Made by a program: the position numbers and the translations under genes. The notes under the pieces are model-generated. The model saw nothing but the letters and a program-made list of their open reading frames with translations, ran no database searches and was not told the DNA's origin. A stretch of 64,000 bases of DNA from Janthinobacterium lividum (GTDB lineage: Bacteria; Pseudomonadota; Gammaproteobacteria; Burkholderiales; Burkholderiaceae_D), in NCBI RefSeq assembly GCF_023509035.1, contig NZ_CP075583.1, positions 62,001 through 126,000 of the forward strand, in the 5' to 3' direction. The first letter of the stretch is position 1, and every line of letters starts with the position of its first letter. Below, piece by piece: positions 47,752-56,856 of this stretch.

Positions 47752-48447
47752 TTACGCCGGCTTGCTTTGGGTCCAGGCGAGGAAGGCCGCGCGGTTGCGC
47801 GAACACACGAGGATTTTTCCCGTGCCTGAAAACTTCAGTACCATGCCCTCGCCGCTGGTCTGGCTATTGATCAGGTTCCCCAGAAAGCCGCCACTGCTGC
47901 CGGTCGTCATGGAAATTTCGTATTGCAGGCGGTTGTCCCAGCACACGACGTGCGAGTTATCGATCACCACGTCCTTGCCAGGCGTCACTTCCAGTATCGA
48001 CATCGCGCCAAAACCGGACACCGCCAACTGGCCGCTGCCTGCCGTCTCGGTGATGAAAAAACCACCGCTCTGGGCAAACAGCGCATTGCCAAGGCTTTGC
48101 GTGCGCACCTTCAATTCCACGCCAGCACTGGCCGCCACGAAAGCGCCGTCACTGATCATGTATTGCTGGGCGCCAACCTCGAGCACCCGCATCGCGCCGG
48201 GCAAGGTGGGCGACAGCAAACAATCGCCGTCGCCCCGCATGGCCTCGATATGCTGCTGAAAGAACGATTCCCCGTTGGCAAAGGTGCGCATCAGCGCAGC
48301 GCCTATGCCGCCAGTCATCTTGCCTTTCAGCTCAAGATTGGTTTCCATCATCACCATCGCGTTGGATTCGCAATAAATCTTCTCGCCCTTGGCAAGCGAC
48401 ACATGCAGGAACGGGTCGACATCCCCGGTAATATTGAAAACTGGCAT
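47752..48447 (-). CDS. AIM24/TIGR00266-family protein
   Basis: A 231-residue beta-helical protein of the TIGR00266/AIM24 family, a glycine-rich fold of beta pairs: VSLAKGEKIYCESNAMVMME, GGIGAALMRTFANGESFF, GAMRVLEVGAQQYMISDGAF and VSGFGAMSILEVTPGKDVV. Bacterial members usually sit beside TerD genes or in cold-shock/membrane-stress clusters. Biochemical function is not established. The start at 48447 is chosen because the family begins MPVFNITG-like; the preceding histidine-rich stretch is not coding. Confidence 0.85.
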   Translation of the reverse strand: MPVFNITGDVDPFLHVSLAKGEKIYCESNAMVMMETNLELKGKMTGGIGAALMRTFANGESFFQQHIEAMRGDGDCLLSPTLPGAMRVLEVGAQQYMISDGAFVAASAGVELKVRTQSLGNALFAQSGGFFITETAGSGQLAVSGFGAMSILEVTPGKDVVIDNSHVVCWDNRLQYEISMTTGSSGGFLGNLINSQTSGEGMVLKFSGTGKILVCSRNRAAFLAWTQSKPA

Positions 48448-48520
48448 ACAACTGTTCCTTCCTTGACGATGATGGTGATGGTGGCGGCCCGCACCGCGGA
48501 CCGCCTTTACTATTGACGAC

Positions 48521-49096
48521 TTATACGCCGACGCCGAAAGACGCGGCGAGCGGGCCCAGGCCGCCTTTATATCCCTGGCCGATGGCCTTGAATTTCCAAT
48601 CGGCGCCATTGCGGTAGATTTCACCGAAGACCATGGCCGTTTCCGCCGAACCGTCTTCCGACAGGTCGAAGCGGGCGATTTCCGTGTTGCCGTTGGCATT
48701 TACACAGCGTACATACGCCTTCGATACCATACCAAAGTTTTGCTTGCGCGCTTCGGCATCGTGAATCGTCACGCAGACGGCGATCTTGTCGATCTCGGCT
48801 GGCACCGTGGCCAGGTCGACGATGACGGTTTCATCATCGCCATCGCCAGCGCCGGTGGTGTTGTCGCCCGAGTGGGTGACGGAACCGTCGCTCGACTTCA
48901 GGTTGTTGTAGAAAATCATGTCGACGTCGGCGCGTACCTTGCCGTCGGCCTTCAACAGGAACACGGAACCGTCGATGTCGAACGCGGCGCCATCGGTGGC
49001 GCGGGCATCCCAGCCCAGGCCGATGATCATCTTCGAAATGCCAGGGGCTTCCTTGCTCAGGTTGACGTTGCCGCCTTTTTGCAGACTGATTGCCAT
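48521..49096 (-). CDS. TerD family protein (TerE/TerD-like)
   Basis: A 191-residue TerD-domain protein, second in the cluster. It has MAISLQKGGNVNLSKEAPGI, IIGLGWDARATDG, FDIDGSVFLLKADGK and HSGDNTTGAGDGDDETVIVD, the repeated calcium-coordinating GDGDD motif. Close similarity to classical TerD/TerE suggests Ca2+ binding. About 40% of positions look shared with its neighbour by eye. The cluster order TerC-like, TerD, AIM24, TerD, small membrane protein suggests a membrane-associated stress complex. Confidence 0.92.
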   Translation of the reverse strand: MAISLQKGGNVNLSKEAPGISKMIIGLGWDARATDGAAFDIDGSVFLLKADGKVRADVDMIFYNNLKSSDGSVTHSGDNTTGAGDGDDETVIVDLATVPAEIDKIAVCVTIHDAEARKQNFGMVSKAYVRCVNANGNTEIARFDLSEDGSAETAMVFGEIYRNGADWKFKAIGQGYKGGLGPLAASFGVGV

Positions 49097-49227
49097 AATG
49101 TATTAATCCTATGTGGGTTGTGTATGACCAAACACCTGGCGTCCTCCACCGGCCTGACTCCCCAGGCCGGCGGCGACGCTTGCTACAACTTGCCGACAAA
49201 CCGGTGTAGTCGTTTGCCGCGCATTCT

Positions 49228-50307
49228 TTACACTGCTGTTGCCTTGACTGGTTCCAGCGCTTCCATCTTGCCTTCTTCGAGGGCCATCCTGCGCTTGTAG
49301 CGGATCGACGACCACAGCGAGGCGAGAATGAAGGCTACCCCGATCAGACCCGTGAAAATCTCGGGAATGTGGAACTTCATGCTGACCAACATGATCACGG
49401 CCAGGATACCGATCGCATAGTGCGCGCCGTGCTCCAGATAAACGAACTCGTCGAGCGTACCCTTGCGCACCAGGAACACTGTCATCGAACGCACGAACAT
49501 CGCGCCGATCGCCAGACCCAGCATGATGATCACGACATCCTTGGTGATGGCAAACGCGCCGATCACGCCGTCAAAGCTGAACGAGGCGTCGAGCACTTCC
49601 AGGTACAGGAAGCCGCCAATACCGCCGCGCTTGATGATGTCGCCCATGTTGCCGTCGCCGTTATCGCCTTCCAGCAAGCCACTGATTACATCGACGCCCA
49701 CGTAGGTCAAGATACCCCACAGGCCGGCCGTCAGGACCACCAGCTTCTGACCTTCTTCGATCATCGACAGGCTGACCATCAGGGTACCCAGCGCGATCAT
49801 CACGGAAATCGACGAGATCTTGCCCAGCGCACCCAGTTTTTCTTCAATACGGCCCAGCCAATGCGTTTCTTTTTCCGAGTCCAGCAGGAAATTCAGGAAC
49901 ACCAGCAGCAGGAAAATGCCGCCGAAAGCCGCCACTTCCGCATGGTGATTCGTCAGGTGCATCGAATACTGTTCCGGATTGCTCAGGGCCAGATTCCACA
50001 CTTCCATCAGGCCCAGGTCCGCTGCTTGCGCGACGATGACCAACGGGAACAGCAGACGCATGCCGAAGACGGCGATGATGATACCCACGCCCAGGAACAG
50101 GTTCTGCCAGAACTTGTCCCAGTTCTTCAGCACCGAGGCGTTGACCACCGCGTTGTCAAACGACAGCGAGACTTCCATTACGCCCAGAATCACCGCAATG
50201 CCCAATGCCGACAGCATGGTCGACACGCCACCGTGCGTGTAACCCCACCAGGCGGAAATGCCCAGGCAGATAAATGTCACTAGAAATGACACTCTGAAAT
50301 GTTTCAT
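49228..50307 (-). CDS. DUF475/TerC-like integral membrane protein
   Basis: A 359-residue protein with about nine membrane helices. The TerC/DUF475 motif (VMEVSLSFDNAVVNASVL) is repeated later as LEVLDASFSFDGVIGAFAI, where FDNA-like aspartates probably bind metal. Members are thought to handle metal ions, such as Mn2+ or tellurite, at the inner membrane. ATG at 50307 follows AAGGGGAA; longer frames upstream lack a ribosome site. It is the first gene of the minus-strand ter-type unit. Confidence 0.88.
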   Translation of the reverse strand: MKHFRVSFLVTFICLGISAWWGYTHGGVSTMLSALGIAVILGVMEVSLSFDNAVVNASVLKNWDKFWQNLFLGVGIIIAVFGMRLLFPLVIVAQAADLGLMEVWNLALSNPEQYSMHLTNHHAEVAAFGGIFLLLVFLNFLLDSEKETHWLGRIEEKLGALGKISSISVMIALGTLMVSLSMIEEGQKLVVLTAGLWGILTYVGVDVISGLLEGDNGDGNMGDIIKRGGIGGFLYLEVLDASFSFDGVIGAFAITKDVVIIMLGLAIGAMFVRSMTVFLVRKGTLDEFVYLEHGAHYAIGILAVIMLVSMKFHIPEIFTGLIGVAFILASLWSSIRYKRRMALEEGKMEALEPVKATAV

Positions 50308-50422
50308 CGATAGTTCCCCTTTATCCAAATTCAATGGAACGTAGTATAAGGACATGTGACACATTTAAAAATGGAAGATAATGGAAGTATTACTTCGTAA
50401 AAACAGAAGATAGGTGCATGCG

Positions 50423-51337
50423 ATGAAAACGACCGGTTTCAATTACCGCCATTTGTACTTCTTTTGGGTCGTCGCCAAGGAAGGCGGCGTGACGCGTGCG
50501 GCGGAACGGCTGGGACTGGCCGTGCAAACCATCAGCACCCAGCTCGCCCTGCTGGAAAAGGAACTGGGCAAGTCCCTGCTGCAGCCGCAGGGACGGCGTC
50601 TGGTACCGACGGAAGCGGGCCGGCTGGCGCTCGGCTACGCGGACCAGATTTTTTTGCTGGGCGAACAGATGCAGGAAGCGCTGGCCGACACCGACGCGGA
50701 AAAGATGCGCCTGACGGTGGGCATTTCCGACTCGCTGCCGAAACTGATGGCGTATCGGATGCTCGACGCCACGCGCAGCCTGGACAAGCCCGTCAAGCTC
50801 GTGTGCCTGGAAGACGAATTCGAGTCCCTGCTGGCCGACCTGGCCCTGCACAAGCTGGACCTGGTCTTGACGGACCGTGCCGTACCGGCCGGCGCCAGCC
50901 TGCGCGTGTCCAGCCACCTGTGGGGAGAGAGCGCCATGAAGCTGTTCGGCATCCCCGCGCTGGCCGGACAATACCGCGACAATTTCCCGCATAGCCTGCA
51001 CGGCGCGCCATTTCTGCTGCCCGCGCGCAATAACGCCTTGCGCGGGCGCATCGACGAATGGATGGTGCAGCAGGGCGTGCGCCCCGACGTGGTCGGTGAA
51101 TTCGAGGACAACGCCATGCTCAACGCGTTTGGCCGCAAGGGACTGGGCCTGTTCTTCGCGTCCGCCAGCCTGGCGGCCGATATCGAGGAGCAATTCGGCG
51201 CCGTGCTGGTCGGTGACGCTTCGTCCCTGCGCGAGCAGTTTTATGTCATCTCGAACGAGCGCAAGATCATGCACCCGGCACTCGATGTGATCCTGGCGGC
51301 CATTCAGGGCCACCCGAAGATTCACAAGGAAACCTGA
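50423..51337 (+). CDS. LysR-family regulator, NhaR-like
   Basis: A 304-residue LTTR. The N-terminal HTH reads NYRHLYFFWVVAKEGGVTRA, AERLGLAVQTISTQLALLE, and the effector domain begins LTVGISDSLPKLMAYRML. The NYRHLYYFW start and short effector domain are characteristic of the NhaR branch, which activates Na+/H+ antiporters and stress genes. It diverges from the TerC-like gene and is tandem with an MFS carrier, either of which may be a target. The ATG at 50423 is chosen over a GTG 9 bases earlier. Confidence 0.88.
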   Translation: MKTTGFNYRHLYFFWVVAKEGGVTRAAERLGLAVQTISTQLALLEKELGKSLLQPQGRRLVPTEAGRLALGYADQIFLLGEQMQEALADTDAEKMRLTVGISDSLPKLMAYRMLDATRSLDKPVKLVCLEDEFESLLADLALHKLDLVLTDRAVPAGASLRVSSHLWGESAMKLFGIPALAGQYRDNFPHSLHGAPFLLPARNNALRGRIDEWMVQQGVRPDVVGEFEDNAMLNAFGRKGLGLFFASASLAADIEEQFGAVLVGDASSLREQFYVISNERKIMHPALDVILAAIQGHPKIHKET

Positions 51338-51359
51338 TAAATCCATTCGAAAATAACGT

Positions 51360-51388
51360 TTGAATAATCAATCAAAAGCGATTGTAAT
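51360..51388 (+). promoter_or_regulatory. Promoter of the aromatic-acid MFS gene
   Basis: TTGAAT (51360-51365) and TGTAAT (51383-51388) are 17 bp apart, about 75 bp before the MFS start and just after the LysR stop. The MFS gene therefore has its own start site. Confidence 0.55.
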
Positions 51389-51462
51389 GAAGCCTGAGAC
51401 AAACACGCGCCTGTCCCTCGCCGGAAGGGCGCGATCACCATAAAAAAAACAGGAGCGGCACC

Positions 51463-52797
51463 ATGTCCACGGCAGGCAAGACGATCGATATTCCCGATCT
51501 CATCAATAACAACAAGATCGGCTCCTTCCAGATCGGCATGCTGATCCTGTGCGGGCTGTGCGTCATCATGGATGGCTTCGACGTGCAAGCGATGGGTTAT
51601 GTGGCGCCCGCCATCATCGCCGACTGGCATGTCAGCAAGGCCAACCTGGGCCCCGTGTTTGGCGCGGGCTTGCTGGGCATGCTGGTCGGCTCGCTCGTCT
51701 TCAGCATCACGGCCGACAAGTTCGGCCGCCGACCCGTGCTGATCGGCTCGACCATCTTCTTCTCGCTGTGCATGCTGGTCACGCCGCTGGCGACGAACAT
51801 CGAGCAATTGCAGCTGATTCGTTTTATCACGGGACTGGGCCTGGGCGCCGTGATGCCGAACGCCATGGCGCTGGCCGGCGAATACAGCCCGCTGCGCAAG
51901 AAAGTCACGCTGATGATGCTGGTCTCGTGCGGCTTTACCCTGGGCGCCGTGCTCGGCGGCTTGCTGTCGGCCGCGCTGATTCCCGCATTCGGCTGGCAAT
52001 CCGTGTTTTACGTGGGCGGCGTGGTGCCGCTGGTCATCGGTGTGCTGATGTTCTTCCTGCTGCCGGAATCGATGCAATTCCTGGTGCTCAAGAAGCGCAA
52101 GCTGGACAAGGTGGCGCAGTGGTTGAAGCGTATCGACCCGACGGTGACCATCACGGCCGACACGCAATACGTCGTGCATGAGAAGGAGCACAAGGGCGCG
52201 CCCGTGCTGCAATTGTTTACGGGCGGCCGCGCGAAGATGACGATCTTGCTGTGGGTCATCAACTTCATGAACTTGCTGAACTTGTATTTCCTGTCGAACT
52301 GGCTGCCGACGATCGCCAAGGAAGCGGGCCTGTCGACGGCCAACGCCGTGCTGGCCGGCACGGCCCTGCAAGTGGGCGGCACCATCGGCACCCTGGTCAT
52401 GGGCCAGCTGATCGACCGCTCCAGCTTCCGCCGCATCCTGCTGCCGTGCTTTTTGGTTGCCGCCGTGGCCATTGCTTTGATCGGCCGTCCGGACGTGTCG
52501 CTGGCCTTCCTGTTCATCACGATCTTCATCGCCGGCTTTTGCGTGGTGGGCGGCCAGCCAGCCGTCAATGCCCTGGCTGCCAGCTACTATCCAACCACCC
52601 TGCGCTCGACGGGTATCGGCTGGAGCCTGGGTATCGGACGCATCGGCTCCATCATCGGCCCCGTGCTCGGTGGCGAGCTGATCCGCCTGAACTGGCCCAA
52701 CAGCACGATTTTCCTCGTCGTCGCCATCCCCGCCATCGTCTCGGCCATCATGGTCTTTGCCATGCGCGGCGGCCCGCAAACAGCGGCCAAAGCATAA
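51463..52797 (+). CDS. MFS transporter, aromatic acid:H+ symporter (AAHS) type
   Basis: A 444-residue, twelve-helix carrier. The AAHS signature near helix 1 is CVIMDGFDVQAMGYVAPAI. The loop 2-3 motif is DKFGRRPVLIGS and later motifs include RFITGLGLGAVMPNAMALAG and YPTTLRSTGIGWSLGIGRIG. Members import protocatechuate, 4-hydroxybenzoate or similar aromatic acids. No aromatic-degradation gene is next to it. The start follows AGGAGCGG. A strong hairpin without U-tract (52813-52836) lies after the stop. Confidence 0.9.
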   Translation: MSTAGKTIDIPDLINNNKIGSFQIGMLILCGLCVIMDGFDVQAMGYVAPAIIADWHVSKANLGPVFGAGLLGMLVGSLVFSITADKFGRRPVLIGSTIFFSLCMLVTPLATNIEQLQLIRFITGLGLGAVMPNAMALAGEYSPLRKKVTLMMLVSCGFTLGAVLGGLLSAALIPAFGWQSVFYVGGVVPLVIGVLMFFLLPESMQFLVLKKRKLDKVAQWLKRIDPTVTITADTQYVVHEKEHKGAPVLQLFTGGRAKMTILLWVINFMNLLNLYFLSNWLPTIAKEAGLSTANAVLAGTALQVGGTIGTLVMGQLIDRSSFRRILLPCFLVAAVAIALIGRPDVSLAFLFITIFIAGFCVVGGQPAVNALAASYYPTTLRSTGIGWSLGIGRIGSIIGPVLGGELIRLNWPNSTIFLVVAIPAIVSAIMVFAMRGGPQTAAKA

Positions 52798-52812
52798 GGC
52801 CACCGGCCGCAT

Positions 52813-52836
52813 GCCCGCCGCTACCAGGCGGCGGGC
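52813..52836 (+). terminator. Hairpin downstream of the MFS gene
   Basis: GCCCGCCGC-TACCAG-GCGGCGGGC is a perfect 9-bp GC stem starting 16 bases after the stop. No U-tract follows, so it is only a probable terminator. Confidence 0.5.
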
Positions 52837-52874
52837 GCGGCCAAATTAGGCTATGGCACCCTTCGTCGTTTAAG

Positions 52875-54248
52875 ATGACGTTTTTACAGTCCATCTTCCG
52901 CGCCCCCATGCACAATGTCTTGCTAGTCCTGCTCGCCCTCTTCCTGGTCGCGCTGAACGGTTTTTTTGTTGCCGCCGAATTTGGCATCGTCACCTTGCGG
53001 CGCACACGCATCCGCGCCATCGCCAAGACACAGGGATTGCGGGGCCGCATCCTGGCCAAGGTGCATGGCCAACTGGACGCTTACCTGTCCGCCTGCCAGC
53101 TGGGCATCACCCTGGCGTCGCTGGGCCTGGGCTGGGTCGGTGAACCGGCGTTTGCCGGCTTGCTGGAGCCGCTGTTCGGCGCCATCGGCGTCACGTCGCA
53201 AGAGCTGATCCACGGCGTCTCGTTTGTCGTCGCCTTCAGCGTGATTTCCTTCCTGCATATCGTCGTGGGCGAACTGGCGCCCAAATCGATGGCCATCCGC
53301 AATCCGGAAGCCGTCGGCCTGTGGAGCGCGATTCCCCTGTATGGCTTTTACTGGGCCATGTATCCGGCCATTTACCTGCTCAATGCCAGCGCCAACTGGG
53401 TGCTGCGCATGGCGGGCCTGTCCGGCAAGGGCGGCCACGATGCCCATTATTCGTCCGAAGAATTGAAACTGATCCTGCGCACCAGCCAGCCCGGCGAGAA
53501 GTTTACGCGCGACGAACGCAACATCCTGGCGCAGTCGCTCGATTTCGAACAGATGACGGTATCGGACCTGATGCGCCCGATCAATGAAGTGATCGCCCTG
53601 CACGCTTCAAACACTCTGGAAGAAAACCTCGACACGGTGCTGCGCAACCGCTTCAGCCGCTACCCGTATTTCGACATGAATGAAGACGACGTGCTGGGCG
53701 TGGTGCACTTGAAGGATCTGTTCTTTGCCCAGCAGGCGGGCAAACCGATTACCTCGCTCACGCCGTTTCTGCGCCCCGTGGACATCATTTCCGCGCGCAC
53801 GCCGGCACTCGAGCTGTTCCGCCGCTTCCGCGACGGCGCGCCCCACTTCGCCCTGATCGGCGAAAAGGGCAAGCGTCCGCTGGGTTTCATTACTTTGGAC
53901 AACTTGCTCGGCGCCATGGTCGGCGAAATCCGCGATGAATTCCGCCGCAATGAAAACGACTGGCTCAAGCAAAGCGACGGCACCCTGATCGGCAAGGCCA
54001 GCCTGCCCATCTTTTCGCTCGAACGCATCCTCGGCATCGATATCGAAAACGAGGAACTGGGGCTCGACGACGTGGAATCGGTGGGTGGCTTGATCATGGT
54101 CAAGCTGGGTGACATTCCGAAGCAGGGCCAGCGCATCACCTTTGTCGACTTCGACATCGTCGTCAAGAAAATGAACGGACCCCGCATCGTGCTGATCAAG
54201 GTGATCCCGAAACAGGAACGCGACCTCGATGCGGACTTACGCGATTAA
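52875..54248 (+). CDS. CNNM/CorC-type hemolysin family protein
   Basis: A 457-residue protein. The N-terminal DUF21/CNNM membrane domain has helices from LLVLLALFLVALNGFFVAAE and contains ACQLGITLASLGLGWVGEPA. A CBS pair follows (MTVSDLMRPINEVIAL, GVVHLKDLFFAQ), then the CorC/HlyC domain near the C-terminus (VESVGGLIMVKLGDIPKQG). These proteins move or sense Mg2+ or Co2+. No ribosome site precedes the ATG at 52875; a later ATG at 52908 is possible. The 3' end overlaps the convergent AI-2E gene by 53 bp. Confidence 0.92.
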   Translation: MTFLQSIFRAPMHNVLLVLLALFLVALNGFFVAAEFGIVTLRRTRIRAIAKTQGLRGRILAKVHGQLDAYLSACQLGITLASLGLGWVGEPAFAGLLEPLFGAIGVTSQELIHGVSFVVAFSVISFLHIVVGELAPKSMAIRNPEAVGLWSAIPLYGFYWAMYPAIYLLNASANWVLRMAGLSGKGGHDAHYSSEELKLILRTSQPGEKFTRDERNILAQSLDFEQMTVSDLMRPINEVIALHASNTLEENLDTVLRNRFSRYPYFDMNEDDVLGVVHLKDLFFAQQAGKPITSLTPFLRPVDIISARTPALELFRRFRDGAPHFALIGEKGKRPLGFITLDNLLGAMVGEIRDEFRRNENDWLKQSDGTLIGKASLPIFSLERILGIDIENEELGLDDVESVGGLIMVKLGDIPKQGQRITFVDFDIVVKKMNGPRIVLIKVIPKQERDLDADLRD

Positions 54249-55323
54249 TCTTTTTCAAGGTAATCGTATCTTTTCCCTGCGGCACGGTGGTTTCCCCCAC
54301 CGTCCACGTTTGCAACAAACTGTACAGCACCGCCAGCAGGGTCGGCCCGATGAAGATGCCGACGAAACCGAAGGCCAGCACGCCGCCCAGCACGCCCAGC
54401 AGCACCAGCAAAAACGGCAGGCTGCTGCCGCGGCTGATCAACATGGGTTTGACCACGTTGTCCACGCCGCTGATCAGCAGCGCGCCCCACACCAGCATGA
54501 AGATGCCCCAGCCTGTCTGCCCATCCGTAAACAGCCAGATGGCGGCGCCGCCCCAGATCAGCGGCGGCCCCACGGGAATCAGCGAAAAGATGAAGGTGGC
54601 CACGCCCAGCAACGCCACGGCTGGCACGCCAGCGATCAGAAAGCCGATCACCGCCACCAGGGCCTGCGCCAGCGCCGTGCCCAGCAAGCCGTACATGACG
54701 CCGCGCACGGTGCGGCTGATCGTCAGGCCTACGCCGGGCGCGCTGTCGCCGATGATGCGGCCAGCGCCCGTCATCAAGGCGCGGCTCAGCTGCTGACCGT
54801 CGCGGTAGAGGAAGAAGCTGACAAACACGGCCAGGCTGGTCTGCGCCAAACCCGTGCCCAGCAGGATGCCGCCCGAGGCGAGGAAATGGCGCGCCGGTTC
54901 CAGCATCGTCTTGCCCAAATTCAGTAATTCCTCACGGTCAGCGAGCAGGCGCTCCACGTAGCCAGCGATGGTTTCGCCCACCACGGGTATGCTGGCCAGC
55001 CACGCCGGTGGATGCAGGCCACCCGATTCCAGCGCCGTGCGCAACTGTTCATAGATGCGCGACACATTGTCGGCCAGGTTGTAGGTGACGAGGGCAAGCG
55101 GCAGCACGATGACCAGGATCAATGACAGGGTCATGATGGCGGCTGCCCAATTGCGGCGGCCTTTCAGGCGGTCGAGCAGGAGGATATACAGGGGCCAGCT
55201 GGAAATGCCCACGCAGGCGGCAAACAGCATGGCGGCGAGGAAGGGCCGCAAGACGAAAAAGCAGCCGATCAACAAGAAGATGATGGCTGCCAGGCGGGCA
55301 TGGGGTTCGAAACGTTTATCCAT
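54196..55323 (-). CDS. AI-2E family transporter (PerM/TqsA-like)
   Basis: A 375-residue membrane protein of the AI-2E/PerM family. Helices include AAIIFLLIGCFFVLRPFLAA and AAIMTLSLILVIVLPLALV. The conserved C-terminal part has FIFSLIPVGPPLIWGGAAIW and GFVGIFIGPTLLAVLYSLL. Members are thought to export autoinducer-2 or act as Na+/H+ antiporters; which applies here is unknown. The ATG at 55323 has a weak upstream site. The tail extends past the more usual end, into the convergent gene. Confidence 0.88.
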   Translation of the reverse strand: MDKRFEPHARLAAIIFLLIGCFFVLRPFLAAMLFAACVGISSWPLYILLLDRLKGRRNWAAAIMTLSLILVIVLPLALVTYNLADNVSRIYEQLRTALESGGLHPPAWLASIPVVGETIAGYVERLLADREELLNLGKTMLEPARHFLASGGILLGTGLAQTSLAVFVSFFLYRDGQQLSRALMTGAGRIIGDSAPGVGLTISRTVRGVMYGLLGTALAQALVAVIGFLIAGVPAVALLGVATFIFSLIPVGPPLIWGGAAIWLFTDGQTGWGIFMLVWGALLISGVDNVVKPMLISRGSSLPFLLVLLGVLGGVLAFGFVGIFIGPTLLAVLYSLLQTWTVGETTVPQGKDTITLKKINRVSPHRGRVPVSGSP

Positions 55324-55366
55324 GTACTGCGTATCCTGAAGATGGCGCCCCGGGGGCGCGACCGGG

Positions 55367-55960
55367 TCAGGATAGCAGAAGTTTAAGATCGTGCGCGATG
55401 GCGGCAGGCTTTTCGCCGTGGCGCACGAACAGGCGGATCTTGCCTTCGCGGTCGAAGACATAGGTGCCGGCCGTGTGGTCGACCGTGTAGCTCTCGTCCG
55501 TCTCGCCCTCGACCTTGGCGTAATACACCTTGAATTCCTTGGCCACCTTGGCCGTCGCTGCCGCATCGCCATACAGTCCCATGAAGCGCTTGTCGAAGGC
55601 CGGTACATATTCGGCCAGCAACGCTTGCGTGTCGCGCTCGGGGTCGACGGTGACGAACAGCACTTGCACCTGCTCCGCCTGGGGCCCCATTTCCTGCATC
55701 ACCTGTGCCATGTCGGCCATGGTGGTGGGGCAGACGTCCGGGCATTGCGTGTAGCCAAAGAACACCAGCACCAGCTTGCCCTTGTAGTCGGCCAGGGTGC
55801 GCGGGTGGCCCGTATGGTCCGTCAGCGCGAACTCGCGCGCATAGCCGAGGCCCGTCACGTCCGTATTCTTGAATTCCAGCTTCGGTGCGGCAGGCTTGCC
55901 GCAGCCGGCCAGGACTGCGACCAGGGAGGCCGCCAACAACAGCGTCAGGTATTTTTTCAT
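55367..55960 (-). CDS. SCO1/SenC family copper chaperone
   Basis: A 197-residue lipoprotein (lipobox AVLAGCGKP) with a thioredoxin-like domain. The copper-binding CxxxC is in [15 protein letters not shown] and the conserved histidine near the C-terminus is in [11 protein letters not shown]. It delivers copper to the CuA site of cytochrome c oxidase. It overlaps ctaB by 4 bp, and is the distal gene of the oxidase-assembly unit. Confidence 0.95.
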   Translation of the reverse strand: MKKYLTLLLAASLVAVLAGCGKPAAPKLEFKNTDVTGLGYAREFALTDHTGHPRTLADYKGKLVLVFFGYTQCPDVCPTTMADMAQVMQEMGPQAEQVQVLFVTVDPERDTQALLAEYVPAFDKRFMGLYGDAAATAKVAKEFKVYYAKVEGETDESYTVDHTAGTYVFDREGKIRLFVRHGEKPAAIAHDLKLLLS

Positions 55961-56856
55961 GTTCCGAGGGGTATGTAGTGATCGACCAGCAAGGCCGCGA
56001 ACAGCAATGCCAGGTAAATGATGGAATACGTAAAGGCTTTGCGCGCGATCAAGTCCGTGTAGTGGCGGTACATCTTCCACGCGTAATACAGGAAACCGGC
56101 ATTGAGCAGCACGGCCGACACCAGGTAGATCAGGCCGCTCATGCGCACGGCAAAGGGTAGCAAGGTGGTGGCGGCCAGCGCGATCGAGTACAGCCAGACG
56201 TGGAATTGCGTGAATTTCAAGCCGTGCGTGACGGGCAGCATGGGCAAGCCCGAGCGCGCGTAATCGTCGCGGCGGTACATGGCCAGCGCCCAGAAGTGCG
56301 GCGGCGTCCAGACAAAAATGATCAAGACCAGCAGCCAGGCCTGCATCGGCACGTCGTTGGCGACGGCCGCCCAGCCCAGCGCGGGCGGCATGGCGCCGGA
56401 CAGGCCGCCGATGACGATGTTTTGTGGCGTGGCCGGTTTCAGCACCATGGTGTAGATCAGGGCGTAGCCGACAAAGGTGACAAAGGTCAGCCACATGGTC
56501 AGCGGATTGACGAGGTGGTACAAGATCGCCATGCCCAGGCCGCCGATTACCAGCGCGAATACCACCGTTTGTTTCACCGTGATATCGCCCATGGCCATCG
56601 GGCGGCGCGCCGTGCGGGCCATGCGTGCATCGATTTCGCGCTCGGCCAGGCAGTTGACGGCAAACGCGGCGCCGGCCAGCAGCCAGATGCCGAGGGTGCC
56701 GAACACCACCGCGTGCCAGTCGGGCAACTCCTCGCTGGCCAGGAACATGCCGATGACGGCGCAAAACACGGCCAGCTGCGTCACGCGTGGCTTGGTCAGC
56801 GCCCAGTACTGGGCGATGCGAGGGGATGGTTTACGGCTGATGGTCTGAGTAGTCAT
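55957..56856 (-). CDS. ctaB: Protoheme IX farnesyltransferase (heme O synthase)
   Basis: A 299-residue UbiA-family prenyltransferase that makes haem O from protohaem. The first aspartate motif is [19 protein letters not shown] (equivalent to NDxxDxxxDxxxxRT) and the second region includes [16 protein letters not shown]. About nine helices are present. It is one base from the ctaA stop and overlaps the SCO start. CyoE is a synonym. Confidence 0.95.
   Translation of the reverse strand: MTTQTISRKPSPRIAQYWALTKPRVTQLAVFCAVIGMFLASEELPDWHAVVFGTLGIWLLAGAAFAVNCLAEREIDARMARTARRPMAMGDITVKQTVVFALVIGGLGMAILYHLVNPLTMWLTFVTFVGYALIYTMVLKPATPQNIVIGGLSGAMPPALGWAAVANDVPMQAWLLVLIIFVWTPPHFWALAMYRRDDYARSGLPMLPVTHGLKFTQFHVWLYSIALAATTLLPFAVRMSGLIYLVSAVLLNAGFLYYAWKMYRHYTDLIARKAFTYSIIYLALLFAALLVDHYIPLGT

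Noticed and set aside
48447..48699. N-terminal extension of the AIM24-like protein including a run of five histidines
   Set aside because: The extension overlaps the TerD gene in another frame. The family starts at MPVFNITG.
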